Shown in pieces: positions 1-6,978 of a stretch of 10,160 nucleotides of DNA. The notes under the pieces are model-generated. The model searched no databases. It saw nothing but the letters and a program-made list of their open reading frames with translations, and was not told the origin of the DNA. Position 1 is the stretch's first letter. The number at the start of each line of letters is the position of its first letter. The translations under genes were made by a program, and so were the position numbers. The stretch is from Clostridiaceae bacterium (GTDB lineage: Bacteria; Bacillota; Clostridia; Saccharofermentanales; UBA5734): NCBI GenBank assembly GCA_012729935.1, contig JAAYBY010000132.1:1-10160 (forward strand), written 5' to 3'.

Positions 1-1
1 A

Positions 2-1168
2 ACTGAAACATCCCGGACAACGACATCCATGACGACGAAAGAAAGCAGCCTTGAAACCTCGGAAACCTCTTCACCCAGCTCGAGTGAGTCAACGAGCCAG
101 ACAGCGCAGTCTTCGACGACTCAATCAGGGACAACAAAGCCAACGACTACAAGACAAACAACCACAAAATCATCCGTGACGATTACTGCGACGACAACTG
201 TCCGGCCGACAACAGGAACCACAACAGCTCCGCCTGCACCGAAGCCAACTCAAGTGCCGACGACAGCGCCGCCCACACCAACAACAGCGGCTGTACCGTC
301 GGATTTTCCGGCCAAGAATTATGGCACCTTTTTTCGCGATGATTATGGAAAAAACAGCCAGCTGGTCACCAGTGAAGATGGTTCTGTGACACTCGACACG
401 GGGTCTTCCCCCTACGGCGTTGCTCTGATTCGCATCGACCCCAACCTGATTCCGGATAACATCCGTGTTAAAGTCCTGGTTATCATCGGCGATTTGAAAT
501 ACCAGTATGACATTGTCAAACGCGGTTCTTTCCAGGGTATACCACTACAGGGCAGCGGTTCCTGTTCGATTAACGTATTTAAACAGATCGATGCCTCGGG
601 CACGTCTCTGGCTCAGGTGATGACCCATCAGTATCAAGTATCACTTGCCTCCAGCCTGAAACCGTATACGGCAGCATCGATTTTGTCAGATTTCTCACGT
701 GGTTCAGCCAGCGTCCGACAGGCAGCCAGCCTGTGCAGCGGTATCAGCACGCAAACCGGCAAGGTCGATGCCGTCTATAACTGGATCGTTGCCAATATAA
801 AATATGACACAGCTCTGTCAAAGAGCATCACGACAGATAAAACCAAATATGAAACCTATCTGCCCGATCCGGACCGTACCTTTTCCGCTCGTAAAGGCAT
901 CTGCTATGATTACGCGTCTCTGATGTGCGCAATGCTACGCTCTCAAGGCATCCCGACCCGGATGATCAAAGGTCTGGTGTTCGGTAGCAGCTATCATGCC
1001 TGGAATGAGGTGTTTTTTGAGGGATATGGCTGGGTCGTCGTTGCGTCTTTCCGCTGGAAAGAAATCAATGGAACAGGCTGGGTTCTTTTTGACAGCACGT
1101 TTGCTGCCAGCGGTATGACGTCCGAGCAGATTTCCAAGACGACACACACCAAGCAGCGAGTCTACTGA
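2..1168 (+). CDS. Transglutaminase-like surface/secreted protein, 5' partial
   Basis: The frame is open to the left edge (the first codons read T-E-T-S-R-T-T-T-S), so the ATG at base 29 is not shown to be the start and the N-terminus, probably with a signal peptide or lipobox, lies off the window. Counting residues from that ATG, about 1-90 are a low-complexity Thr/Ser/Pro linker of the kind found between an anchor and an extracellular domain. Residues about 95-200 are a beta-rich region I do not recognise. Residues about 225-365 are a transglutaminase-like (cysteine protease fold) core with the expected triad: Cys292 in GICYDYA, His323 in YHAWNEV and Asp355 in FDSTF. The family cleaves or crosslinks proteins or peptides through a thiol nucleophile; the substrate cannot be told here. 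The stop TGA at 1166-1168 abuts the stop of the convergent gene. Confident on domain, not on biological role. Confidence 0.88.
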   Translation, partial: TETSRTTTSMTTKESSLETSETSSPSSSESTSQTAQSSTTQSGTTKPTTTRQTTTKSSVTITATTTVRPTTGTTTAPPAPKPTQVPTTAPPTPTTAAVPSDFPAKNYGTFFRDDYGKNSQLVTSEDGSVTLDTGSSPYGVALIRIDPNLIPDNIRVKVLVIIGDLKYQYDIVKRGSFQGIPLQGSGSCSINVFKQIDASGTSLAQVMTHQYQVSLASSLKPYTAASILSDFSRGSASVRQAASLCSGISTQTGKVDAVYNWIVANIKYDTALSKSITTDKTKYETYLPDPDRTFSARKGICYDYASLMCAMLRSQGIPTRMIKGLVFGSSYHAWNEVFFEGYGWVVVASFRWKEINGTGWVLFDSTFAASGMTSEQISKTTHTKQRVY

Positions 1169-1171
1169 TCA
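1166..1171. other. Abutting convergent stop codons (TGATCA)
   Basis: The plus-strand TGA of the transglutaminase-like gene (1166-1168) and the minus-strand TGA of paaK (1169-1171) form one 6-bp palindrome with no base between them. There is no room for a separate terminator; transcripts must end inside the opposite gene or read through. Confidence 0.9.
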
Positions 1172-2476
1172 ATAGGTACGACGGTCAATCACACGCTTAG
1201 CTTTTCCTTCGCTGCGCGGCAGAGACTTGGGTTCAACCAGGCGAATTTGTGCTGAGATGCCCAACGTCGACTGAATGTCATGAAAAAGCTTCTTTTCAAT
1301 TGTTTCGATTTCCTTGATCGAGTCTGAGAAAAAGGCGGCGGTCATCTCGATCTGGACTTCCATGTGATCGAGGTTATGTACGCGATCCACCAGGATCATG
1401 TAATGCGGCTCTACTTCACCGTATTGAAGTAGAACAGATTCGATCTGGGTAGGAAAGACATTAACACCGCGGATAATCAGCATGTCGTCTGCGCGTCCTG
1501 TTACTTTCTCCATTCGGACCGTTGTGCGTCCGCAGGCGCACGGTTCATAATAGAGACGCGTCAAATCGTGTGTGTTGTAACGAATCAACGGCGTTCCTTC
1601 TTTGGTTACACTGGAAAAGACCAGTTCGCCCAGCTCACCATCCGGCAATGTTTCATGGGTCAGCGGATCGATCACTTCGGCAATAAAATGATCCGACTGG
1701 ATGTGCAGAAGATCACCAGCTTCGCAGCTGATTGAAACGCCGGGACCCATCGTTTCGGACAAGCCGTAAATATCAAACGCCTTGAGATTCAGTTTACTTT
1801 CAATCTGTTGTTTCATGGCCAGTGTCCAGGGCTCGGCACCGAAAATGCCGACGGACAGTTTCAGCTCAGCCGGATCAACATCGTATGTTTTCAGTTCATC
1901 GGCCAGATGGAGTGCATAGGATGGTGTACAGGCCAGAGCTGTCGGTTGAAAATCCTTTAGGATCTGGATCTGGCGCCGGGTGTTGCCTGATGATACAGGA
2001 ATCGTCGTCAACCCCATTCGTTCCGAGCCGTAGTGGAGGCCCAAACCTCCGGTAAACAGACCATATCCGTAGGCGATATGCAAAATGTCCTGAGCTGTCA
2101 GTCCTGTGGTGGCCAGGGCACGACAACAGCATTCACTCCAGATATCAATATCCTTCTGGGTGTAGCCGACTACTTTCTGCTTTCCTGTAGTCCCTGAAGA
2201 CGCATGAATGCGCACAATCTGCTCAATCGGTACTGCGAATGTCCCGTAAGGATACTGGTCACGCATGTCTTCCTTGTCTGTAAAAGGCAGTTTTTTCAAG
2301 TCATCCAGACTTTTTATGTCTCCAGGTTCAATTCCTGCTTCATCCATTCGACGGGTGTAATAGGGAACCGTTCCATACATGCGATGGACACAATCGACCA
2401 ATCTTTGACCTTGAAGTGCACGTATCTCTTCCAGTGGCATGCATTCCATTTGCTGATTCCAGATATATCCGTTCAT
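1169..2476 (-). CDS. paaK: Phenylacetate-CoA ligase (AMP-forming)
   Basis: This 435-residue protein has the length and motif order of PaaK, an ANL-superfamily enzyme that activates phenylacetate or a related aryl acid with ATP and CoA. The Ser/Thr-rich AMP-binding loop SSGTTGKQK is at residues 93-101. YGLSETMGPG, at 237-246, is the family's A5-type motif. YNTHD with Asp304 lies in the ribose-binding A7 position, and the C-terminal part (about 330-435) carries RADDMLIIRGVNVFPTQIE followed by the mobile domain. GGGAGG lies 7 bases before the ATG, which fixes the start. It is the last gene of the tex-plsC-paaK run. No paaABCDE or paaG/Z ring-degradation genes are visible, so aerobic catabolism is not supported. 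In anaerobes such ligases often act on aryl acids from aromatic amino acid fermentation together with indolepyruvate oxidoreductase, which is not in this window. Confidence 0.93.
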   Translation of the reverse strand: MNGYIWNQQMECMPLEEIRALQGQRLVDCVHRMYGTVPYYTRRMDEAGIEPGDIKSLDDLKKLPFTDKEDMRDQYPYGTFAVPIEQIVRIHASSGTTGKQKVVGYTQKDIDIWSECCCRALATTGLTAQDILHIAYGYGLFTGGLGLHYGSERMGLTTIPVSSGNTRRQIQILKDFQPTALACTPSYALHLADELKTYDVDPAELKLSVGIFGAEPWTLAMKQQIESKLNLKAFDIYGLSETMGPGVSISCEAGDLLHIQSDHFIAEVIDPLTHETLPDGELGELVFSSVTKEGTPLIRYNTHDLTRLYYEPCACGRTTVRMEKVTGRADDMLIIRGVNVFPTQIESVLLQYGEVEPHYMILVDRVHNLDHMEVQIEMTAAFFSDSIKEIETIEKKLFHDIQSTLGISAQIRLVEPKSLPRSEGKAKRVIDRRTY

Positions 2477-2562
2477 CCCTTTGCCTCCCGATCTGTTGAA
2501 AAACGCAATACCACGTGGCAGAACTCTGCAAACGTGTCTGCTTGCTTGATTGTGCTATTTTA
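2477..2562 (-). other. plsC-paaK intergenic region
   Basis: These 86 bases separate two genes read in the same direction. They hold the paaK ribosome binding site and an 8-bp palindrome CCACGTGG at 2511-2518. On the minus strand a 5-bp stem GCAGA-GT-TCTGC stands just before the palindrome. Neither forms a convincing rho-independent terminator, and I see no clear -35/-10 pair, so read-through from plsC into paaK is the simplest reading. Confidence 0.4.
2484..2489 (-). promoter_or_regulatory. Ribosome binding site of paaK
   Basis: On the minus strand the sequence reads GGGAGG followed by 7 bases and ATG. This strong Shine-Dalgarno site supports translation of paaK independent of the upstream gene and settles its start. 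Confidence 0.8.
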
Positions 2563-3822
2563 TCACAAGTCCTGCTTTTTGTGATCACGCACCGCATCCT
2601 GAGCCTGAATGAGATCAGCAATCATTATCACGGCTTGACCCGGATCAATCGTCAGTCGATAATCCTGATCACCATACGCGATTTCAATGTACTTACCAAA
2701 GAAAGCGCTGATTCCCAGACGGTTCTCCAGAGATATATCCAGTACGGGCACAGATTCAAGCTTGTCCTTCTGTCTCTGGAAAAACATCAATCTCGACCTG
2801 GTTATCACCAGTTTCCCGGGCTTCCAGCGTTGGTTTACCACACCGCCTGTCGTCTCAAGAATAGCGTCAAAGCTTCGTTCGAATGAATCCGTCCGAAGGG
2901 CCTGCCTCAGCTTATCCACCTGCCACTCATGCCATTCAGCAACGGATGAAAAGATCTGACGGTTCATATCCAGATGGGTTTGGGAAGATTTTCCATACCG
3001 AATCCTGCCGTTGAGATCCATCCGACCTTTGCTGCCGCATAAACGGCAATGCCAGCTGTGCCAACCACTTTGGACGGCCAGTTCTTTTTCACAAGCCGGA
3101 CATTGATGACAGACCAGGTGCAGTCCATACGCAGGTGCCAGTGTGCGATACGTTCCGTTGACAAGCTTCTGCCCTTCATACTCATTGTGCATCAGTTGAT
3201 CTGTGATCAGCTGATGAATAGCATCTGCACTGTAGTCGGGAATTTGATCCGGAGTCAGCAGCACGCGCACAGAAGCGTGAATTGGTCCGAAACGCATACC
3301 GCTTTTCGACCATCGCGGCCAGGCCAGATAAGCACCTTGTTCTTTAACCAGAACAACCGTTGGTTTCGCTTTATAAATCAGCTTTGCCAGCGACACATCA
3401 ATCGCCTGCGAACGACCGTCGATGGATCGCTGGCCTTCCGGATACAGAGCTATCCAGCCACCTCCGTGAAGAATACTCAGAATATTCCGGACAGATTGCA
3501 TGTCTGTCCGGAACTGCGTTTTCGGAATGGCACCTAATCGCATGAGCAATGATTTTAGGGGATTCTTGCGGAAAAATTCTCGCGTCGCCAGAAAGTGGGC
3601 CTGTCGTGGTCGAATCGCAACGGCCATGATCAGCGGATCAAGGTAAGAAGGGTGGTTGCCGATCAGAACGACGGGTCCCTGAATATGGTTGACAGCAGGA
3701 TCCACATCGATCCTTAAGCGGAATAGCAGATGCAGCAGAAAACCAGCCAGACGGGTCAGTGATCCGTATAACCAGCGGGAAGGTTCTTGTATCCGATCAG
3801 GGTTCTTTTGCTTCTTGATCAT
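2563..3822 (-). CDS. 1-acylglycerol-3-phosphate O-acyltransferase-type protein with zinc ribbon and C-terminal extension
   Basis: The first 210 or so residues are a PlsC/LPLAT acyltransferase domain. The catalytic HX4D motif is NHPSYLD with His57 and Asp62, and the phosphate-binding motif is PEGQRS with Glu129-Arg132. Such enzymes move an acyl chain from acyl-ACP, acyl-phosphate or acyl-CoA to lysophosphatidate at the membrane. A hydrophobic segment near residues 19-36 (RLAGFLLHLLFRL) may help membrane attachment. Typical PlsC proteins are about 200-260 residues; this one has 419. The extra part begins with a probable zinc ribbon (CPAC at 241-244, CRLC at 259-262, extra Cys238). After it comes a beta-rich region of about 100 residues (about 310-405) that looks like a PH/GRAM-type fold, by feel only. 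The start lies 3 bases after the tex stop, with GGAG 8 bases upstream inside the tex end, which points to translational coupling. Acyltransferase class is secure; substrate and role of the extension are not. Confidence 0.85.
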   Translation of the reverse strand: MIKKQKNPDRIQEPSRWLYGSLTRLAGFLLHLLFRLRIDVDPAVNHIQGPVVLIGNHPSYLDPLIMAVAIRPRQAHFLATREFFRKNPLKSLLMRLGAIPKTQFRTDMQSVRNILSILHGGGWIALYPEGQRSIDGRSQAIDVSLAKLIYKAKPTVVLVKEQGAYLAWPRWSKSGMRFGPIHASVRVLLTPDQIPDYSADAIHQLITDQLMHNEYEGQKLVNGTYRTLAPAYGLHLVCHQCPACEKELAVQSGWHSWHCRLCGSKGRMDLNGRIRYGKSSQTHLDMNRQIFSSVAEWHEWQVDKLRQALRTDSFERSFDAILETTGGVVNQRWKPGKLVITRSRLMFFQRQKDKLESVPVLDISLENRLGISAFFGKYIEIAYGDQDYRLTIDPGQAVIMIADLIQAQDAVRDHKKQDL

Positions 3823-3825
3823 CGT

Positions 3826-5970
3826 CTATGCTCCATCCACCGGCTTCATCCCTTTCAGCGACAGCGAGATCCGACCCCTTGCACTGTCAACCGCTATGAC
3901 ACGGACCACGATGCTCTGTCCTGGTTTCAAGATGTCCAACGGATGTCGGACATATGAATCAGACAGTTCGGAAATATGGATCAGTCCATCCTGATGGACA
4001 CCAATGTCGATAAACGCACCAAAATCAGCTACATTTCGTACGACTCCCTGAAGCGTCATCCCAGCCTTCAGATCTTTCATATCAAGGATATCACGACTAA
4101 AGGACACCGTTTCATCCAGCACACGCGGGTCGCGACCGGGCTTAGCCAGCGCGTCAAGCAGATCATCAAGTACGAATCGCTCAATCGACAACAGATGAGC
4201 CAGATCATCTCTGTCTTGCTGCGCCGCTTTCTTCGCCAGCTCAGGAGACGGTTCAAGTCCAAGTATCCGGCTGATTTCTTCCACCCAGTGATAGCTTTCC
4301 GGATGAACGGACGTGTTGTCTAGAAAAATACGAGATTCCGGGATTCGTAGAAAACCAGCGGCTTGCTGAAACGCTTTTGGACCGATCCCCGGCACATCTG
4401 TCAATTGCAGACGTGAAGAAAAGGAGCCGTGGGTTTCCCGATATTGAATAATTTTGAGCGCAGTGGATGCCTGCAGCCCTGAGATATATCCAAGTAAAGC
4501 TGCTGAAGCCGTATTTAAATTGACACCCACCTCATTCACACAATCTTCAACAACATTCTTCAGAGCTTCATCAAGCCTTTTCTGATTCATGTCGTGCTGA
4601 TATTGTCCGACACCAATTGAACGCGGTTCTATTTTCACGAGTTCCGCCAGCGGATCCTGCAGGCGACGTGCGATCGAAACAGCACTCCTCAGAGAAACGT
4701 CATAATCGGGGAATTCTTTCGCACCGACGGATGAGGCTGAGTAGACACTGGCACCTGCCTCGTTGACAACAGACCACTGCACCGGCTCTTTGCATGCATC
4801 AAGCGTTTGTTTGACAAACAGCTCTGTTTCCCGCGAAGCTGTACCGTTGCCAATCGCAATCCTGTTAATCTCATACTTCTGAATCCAAGTCAGCAACTGT
4901 CGACCGGCTCGTTCAGTCTGATTCTGCGGTGGTGTCGGATAAATGACATCAACATGCAGCACCTGACCCGTCTGGTCGATGATTGCTACTTTGCATCCCG
5001 TCCGATACCCCGGGTCCAGCCCTATAATGCGAGCATCTTTCATCGGTTGCTGCATCAGGAGACTACGCAGATTAGCCGCAAAAACAACAATCGCCTGCTC
5101 CTCCGCCCGCTCGGTCAGCGATCGGCGAACGTCCGTTTCCAGCGACGGCTGGAGCAAGCGTTTCCAGGCATCTGCCAGCATTTGTTCCAGCCAGTCAGCT
5201 GCTGCAGATGGTTTGGTAATACACCGGCTGCGCAGCACAGATAAAACGGATTCGTCATCCAAAACCAGCCTCACCGATAGTTTGTCTTCACGTTCACCGC
5301 GGTTGATGGCCAGAATTCGATGCCCCGGTATTGTGGCAACTCGTTCTTCATATTGTGCGTACTGGTCATAGACTGATGATTCTTTCGACTTGCTTTTTGT
5401 TTTTATAACACCTGTCGTCAGCATCATTCTCCGAAGTCTTCGCCGAATCCAGGCATCGTCCGAAACGGTTTCAGCCAGAATGTCCATTGCGCCTTTAAAG
5501 GCTTCATCCGGCGTCTTGACTGTTTCATTTCCCTGGATTATCTGTAACGCGCAGTCCTCAAGCTGATTCACGTCGGCCGGCTCAGATAGGAGCAGATCGG
5601 CCAGTGGCTGCAGACCTGCATCACGTGCGCTGGTTGCACGGCTTTTTCGCTTGGGTCGAAAGGGTCTATAAATATCATCAACTTCCGCCCGTGTCACACA
5701 GTTTTGGATCGCCTGCTCCAGAACAGGTGTCAGAACCCCCTGATCATCGATCAGGCGGATGACCTCTGCCTGCCGTTCTTGAAGCAGGCGCAGACTGGTC
5801 AGTCGATCCGAGAACTTGCGCAGAACCTGGTCATCCATCTGATCTGTTTTCTCTTTACGATATCGCGCGATAAACGGGATGGTATTGCCGTCATCAAGCA
5901 AGGCCACGATCTGCCCGACGATTTGTTCAGAGATCGAAAATTCTTGTTTTAGCTGATTGATCAGATTCAT
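3826..5970 (-). CDS. tex: Tex family RNA-binding transcription accessory protein
   Basis: The 714 residues match the usual length of Tex (also YhgF/YdcI), a cytoplasmic nucleic-acid-binding protein linked to transcription and, in pathogens, to toxin gene expression. The helical N-terminal region (about 1-300) contains the signature IPFIARYRKEKT near residue 32. A YqgF/RuvX-like RNase H fold domain starts with GLDPGYRTGCK, Asp319 being the conserved acid. Tandem helix-hairpin-helix motifs follow, including VPGIGP at 526-531. An S1 RNA-binding domain occupies about 636-706 (GMTLQGVVRNVADFGAFIDIG, then DGLIHISELS). The chosen ATG at 5968-5970 has only a weak GGAA upstream, but a five-codon mini-ORF with AGGAAG before it ends across this start. 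It heads the tex-plsC-paaK run. No key motif is missing. Confidence 0.96.
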   Translation of the reverse strand: MNLINQLKQEFSISEQIVGQIVALLDDGNTIPFIARYRKEKTDQMDDQVLRKFSDRLTSLRLLQERQAEVIRLIDDQGVLTPVLEQAIQNCVTRAEVDDIYRPFRPKRKSRATSARDAGLQPLADLLLSEPADVNQLEDCALQIIQGNETVKTPDEAFKGAMDILAETVSDDAWIRRRLRRMMLTTGVIKTKSKSKESSVYDQYAQYEERVATIPGHRILAINRGEREDKLSVRLVLDDESVLSVLRSRCITKPSAAADWLEQMLADAWKRLLQPSLETDVRRSLTERAEEQAIVVFAANLRSLLMQQPMKDARIIGLDPGYRTGCKVAIIDQTGQVLHVDVIYPTPPQNQTERAGRQLLTWIQKYEINRIAIGNGTASRETELFVKQTLDACKEPVQWSVVNEAGASVYSASSVGAKEFPDYDVSLRSAVSIARRLQDPLAELVKIEPRSIGVGQYQHDMNQKRLDEALKNVVEDCVNEVGVNLNTASAALLGYISGLQASTALKIIQYRETHGSFSSRLQLTDVPGIGPKAFQQAAGFLRIPESRIFLDNTSVHPESYHWVEEISRILGLEPSPELAKKAAQQDRDDLAHLLSIERFVLDDLLDALAKPGRDPRVLDETVSFSRDILDMKDLKAGMTLQGVVRNVADFGAFIDIGVHQDGLIHISELSDSYVRHPLDILKPGQSIVVRVIAVDSARGRISLSLKGMKPVDGA
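3831..3834 (-). promoter_or_regulatory. Ribosome binding site of the plsC-type gene inside the end of tex
   Basis: The minus strand reads GGATGGAG, then 8 bases, then ATG at 3822. The GGAG core overlaps the last codons of tex, so ribosomes ending on tex would expose or reuse it. It supports this ATG and coupling of the two genes. Confidence 0.6.
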
Positions 5971-5984
5971 TGAATTATTTCCAT
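5967..5984 (-). promoter_or_regulatory. Possible five-codon leader ORF overlapping the tex start
   Basis: The minus strand reads ATG GAA ATA ATT CAA TGA (Met-Glu-Ile-Ile-Gln-stop). Its TGA shares the bases ATGA with the tex start codon. AGGAAG lies about 4 bases before the mini-ORF start and is the best Shine-Dalgarno match in the leader, whereas tex itself has only GGAA from the mini-ORF codons. This is seen in the sequence; that it is translated and couples tex translation is inference, and chance is possible for so short a frame. Confidence 0.3.
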
Positions 5985-6000
5985 ACTTCTTCCTGTTTTT

Positions 6001-6008
6001 TGTTAACA
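6001..6008. repeat. 8-bp palindrome TGTTAACA in the tex leader
   Basis: A perfect palindrome lies about 30-40 bases upstream of tex on its expected transcript. It does not extend further on either side, and a run of T on the plus strand just before it (A on the tex transcript) rules out a terminator for tex. Significance unknown. Confidence 0.3.
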
Positions 6009-6037
6009 GAACAACAATTCATTCGTTTTTCGTCATA

Positions 6038-6065
6038 TTATCATAACATATTCCATATATGATAA
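6038..6065. repeat. 8-bp inverted repeat TTATCATA-N12-TATGATAA
   Basis: Perfect arms lie at 6038-6045 and 6058-6065, with centres 20 bases apart, about two turns of B-DNA. The pair sits in the middle of the tex/membrane-protein divergent region and one arm coincides with the candidate tex -10 element. It could be an operator for a dimeric regulator. The AT-rich composition makes a chance repeat possible, and the arms may simply be paired -10-like hexamers for opposite directions. Confidence 0.45.
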
Positions 6066-6088
6066 GAGACAGAACCTCTGGAGGTCAA
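6059..6088 (-). promoter_or_regulatory. Candidate sigma-A type promoter for tex
   Basis: On the minus strand a -35 element TTGACC (plus positions 6083-6088) is followed after 18 bases by TATCAT (6059-6064); shifting one base gives a 17-base spacer with TTATCA. Transcription would start about 80 bases before tex. The -35 element overlaps the ribosome binding site of the divergent gene. Good match by eye, untested. Confidence 0.5.
6079..6085 (+). promoter_or_regulatory. Ribosome binding site of the zinc-ribbon membrane protein gene
   Basis: TGGAGGT stands 8 to 9 bases before the ATG at 6094 and is a near-perfect Shine-Dalgarno sequence. It fixes the start. I found no clear -35/-10 pair for this gene in the AT-rich region upstream. 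Confidence 0.75.
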
Positions 6089-6093
6089 TAATA

Positions 6094-6978
6094 ATGGCAC
6101 GATACTGTTTCTATTGTGGTAAAGAACTTAAACGAGGTGCGAAGTGCGGCTGCCGCGCAACATCTCAGGAGCATCAGGAACCGGAAAAGCAACAACGACC
6201 TGCATCCCAGCGTGCGCAATCAGTTCAGGAGAAGCCGAAGCAGTCCTTCATCAAACGAATAATCGATTACTTTAATCCTTTTCAAAGGAAGGACCCGCAA
6301 AAAAATCGCTCTGGTGGCTCGCAACGCACGAACCGCACCAGCCGCTCCTCTTTTTTCCGGTCGCAAAAATCCACCAGGGGCCCTGTATCAAACCAGCCGC
6401 TGCTTCTATTTATCACACGCCCTGTTGATGCCATTCGGACGGTTCATTTGTCCGAACGCTCACAAACGACGGGGCTGATTCTGATCTTGAACGGAGTGCT
6501 GACGGGACTGTATTTCTATGCTGTATCTAAACAGCCTCAGTTTCGCTTGATTTATCAGATTGGCACAGAAACGGGAGCCGCAATTCCGATCAACAGCTGG
6601 CTGCTGCTCATCCAGGGTCTCGTCATCGGCATTGCTTCAGGTTTTTTAATGGCGCTCTTGTATCTGCTGGCAATCCGGTTCATTTTTCGCCAGTCTATAC
6701 GGTACATATCATTGCTGAACGGCATCAGCCCGGCGTTAATCTACTCCGCGCTGTTCATCCTGGCATCAGTGCTGGTTTTACCGTCTTCCATCATCAGTGC
6801 ACTTTTTACACTTGTGGCCGGTTTCGGGCTATCTGCGATTGCGCAGTATATAGCCGTCCGCCGGCTCACAAGCTTCAGTGATAACCGTTGTTTCATGCTG
6901 GTTGCTCTGGTCATGCTTTTTTACACCAGTCTGATGGCCTTGCTGCTTAACCAGATTCTCAATCTCGCAAAGGTTTAA
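6094..6978 (+). CDS. Zinc-ribbon, multi-pass membrane protein, Yip1-like
   Basis: The 294-residue product starts with a short zinc ribbon (Cys5, Cys8, Cys18, Cys20: CX2C-X9-CXC). Residues about 22-105 form a Gln/Arg/Lys/Ser-rich, probably disordered and strongly basic linker. Five hydrophobic helices follow at about 127-146, 169-197, 211-231, 234-256 and 268-290. The sequence before the first helix, RPVDAIRTVHLSER, and the five-helix layout resemble bacterial Yip1-family proteins, many of which carry an N-terminal zinc ribbon in Bacillota. That assignment is inference from layout; no catalytic motif is visible and no function is proposed. The gene is divergent from tex and its stop overlaps the clpC stop by 4 bases, so it appears to be a single-gene unit. 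The strong Shine-Dalgarno site and sustained hydrophobic pattern make it a real gene. Confidence 0.8.
   Translation: MARYCFYCGKELKRGAKCGCRATSQEHQEPEKQQRPASQRAQSVQEKPKQSFIKRIIDYFNPFQRKDPQKNRSGGSQRTNRTSRSSFFRSQKSTRGPVSNQPLLLFITRPVDAIRTVHLSERSQTTGLILILNGVLTGLYFYAVSKQPQFRLIYQIGTETGAAIPINSWLLLIQGLVIGIASGFLMALLYLLAIRFIFRQSIRYISLLNGISPALIYSALFILASVLVLPSSIISALFTLVAGFGLSAIAQYIAVRRLTSFSDNRCFMLVALVMLFYTSLMALLLNQILNLAKV

Noticed and set aside
29..31. ATG as start of the transglutaminase-like gene
   Set aside because: The frame continues upstream with the same Thr/Ser-rich composition, and no Shine-Dalgarno site or signal peptide follows; the true start is off the window.
29..300. Thr/Ser codon tract as a tandem DNA repeat or CRISPR-like array
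   Set aside because: The ACN-rich sequence has no constant repeat unit or spacer length; it is low-complexity protein coding.
2504..2535. Rho-independent terminator between plsC and paaK
   Set aside because: The CCACGTGG palindrome and the GCAGA/TCTGC stem are too short and do not lead directly into a T run in a proper terminator layout.
2204..2886. Plus-strand frames across the paaK start and the plsC end
   Set aside because: They cross from inside one confident gene into another on the opposite strand and have no recognisable domain.
4807..5371. Long plus-strand frames antisense to tex (also 3049-3537, 7074-7511, 8028-8413, 9252-9584)
   Set aside because: They lie opposite strongly conserved genes, show no family motif, have no good ribosome binding site and have compositions expected from reverse reading of real codons.
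6083..6100. Possible CtsR heptad operator (GGTCAA)
   Set aside because: Only one half resembles the tandem heptad; the second half reads TGGCA rather than GGTCAA, and the neighbouring gene is not a CtsR target.
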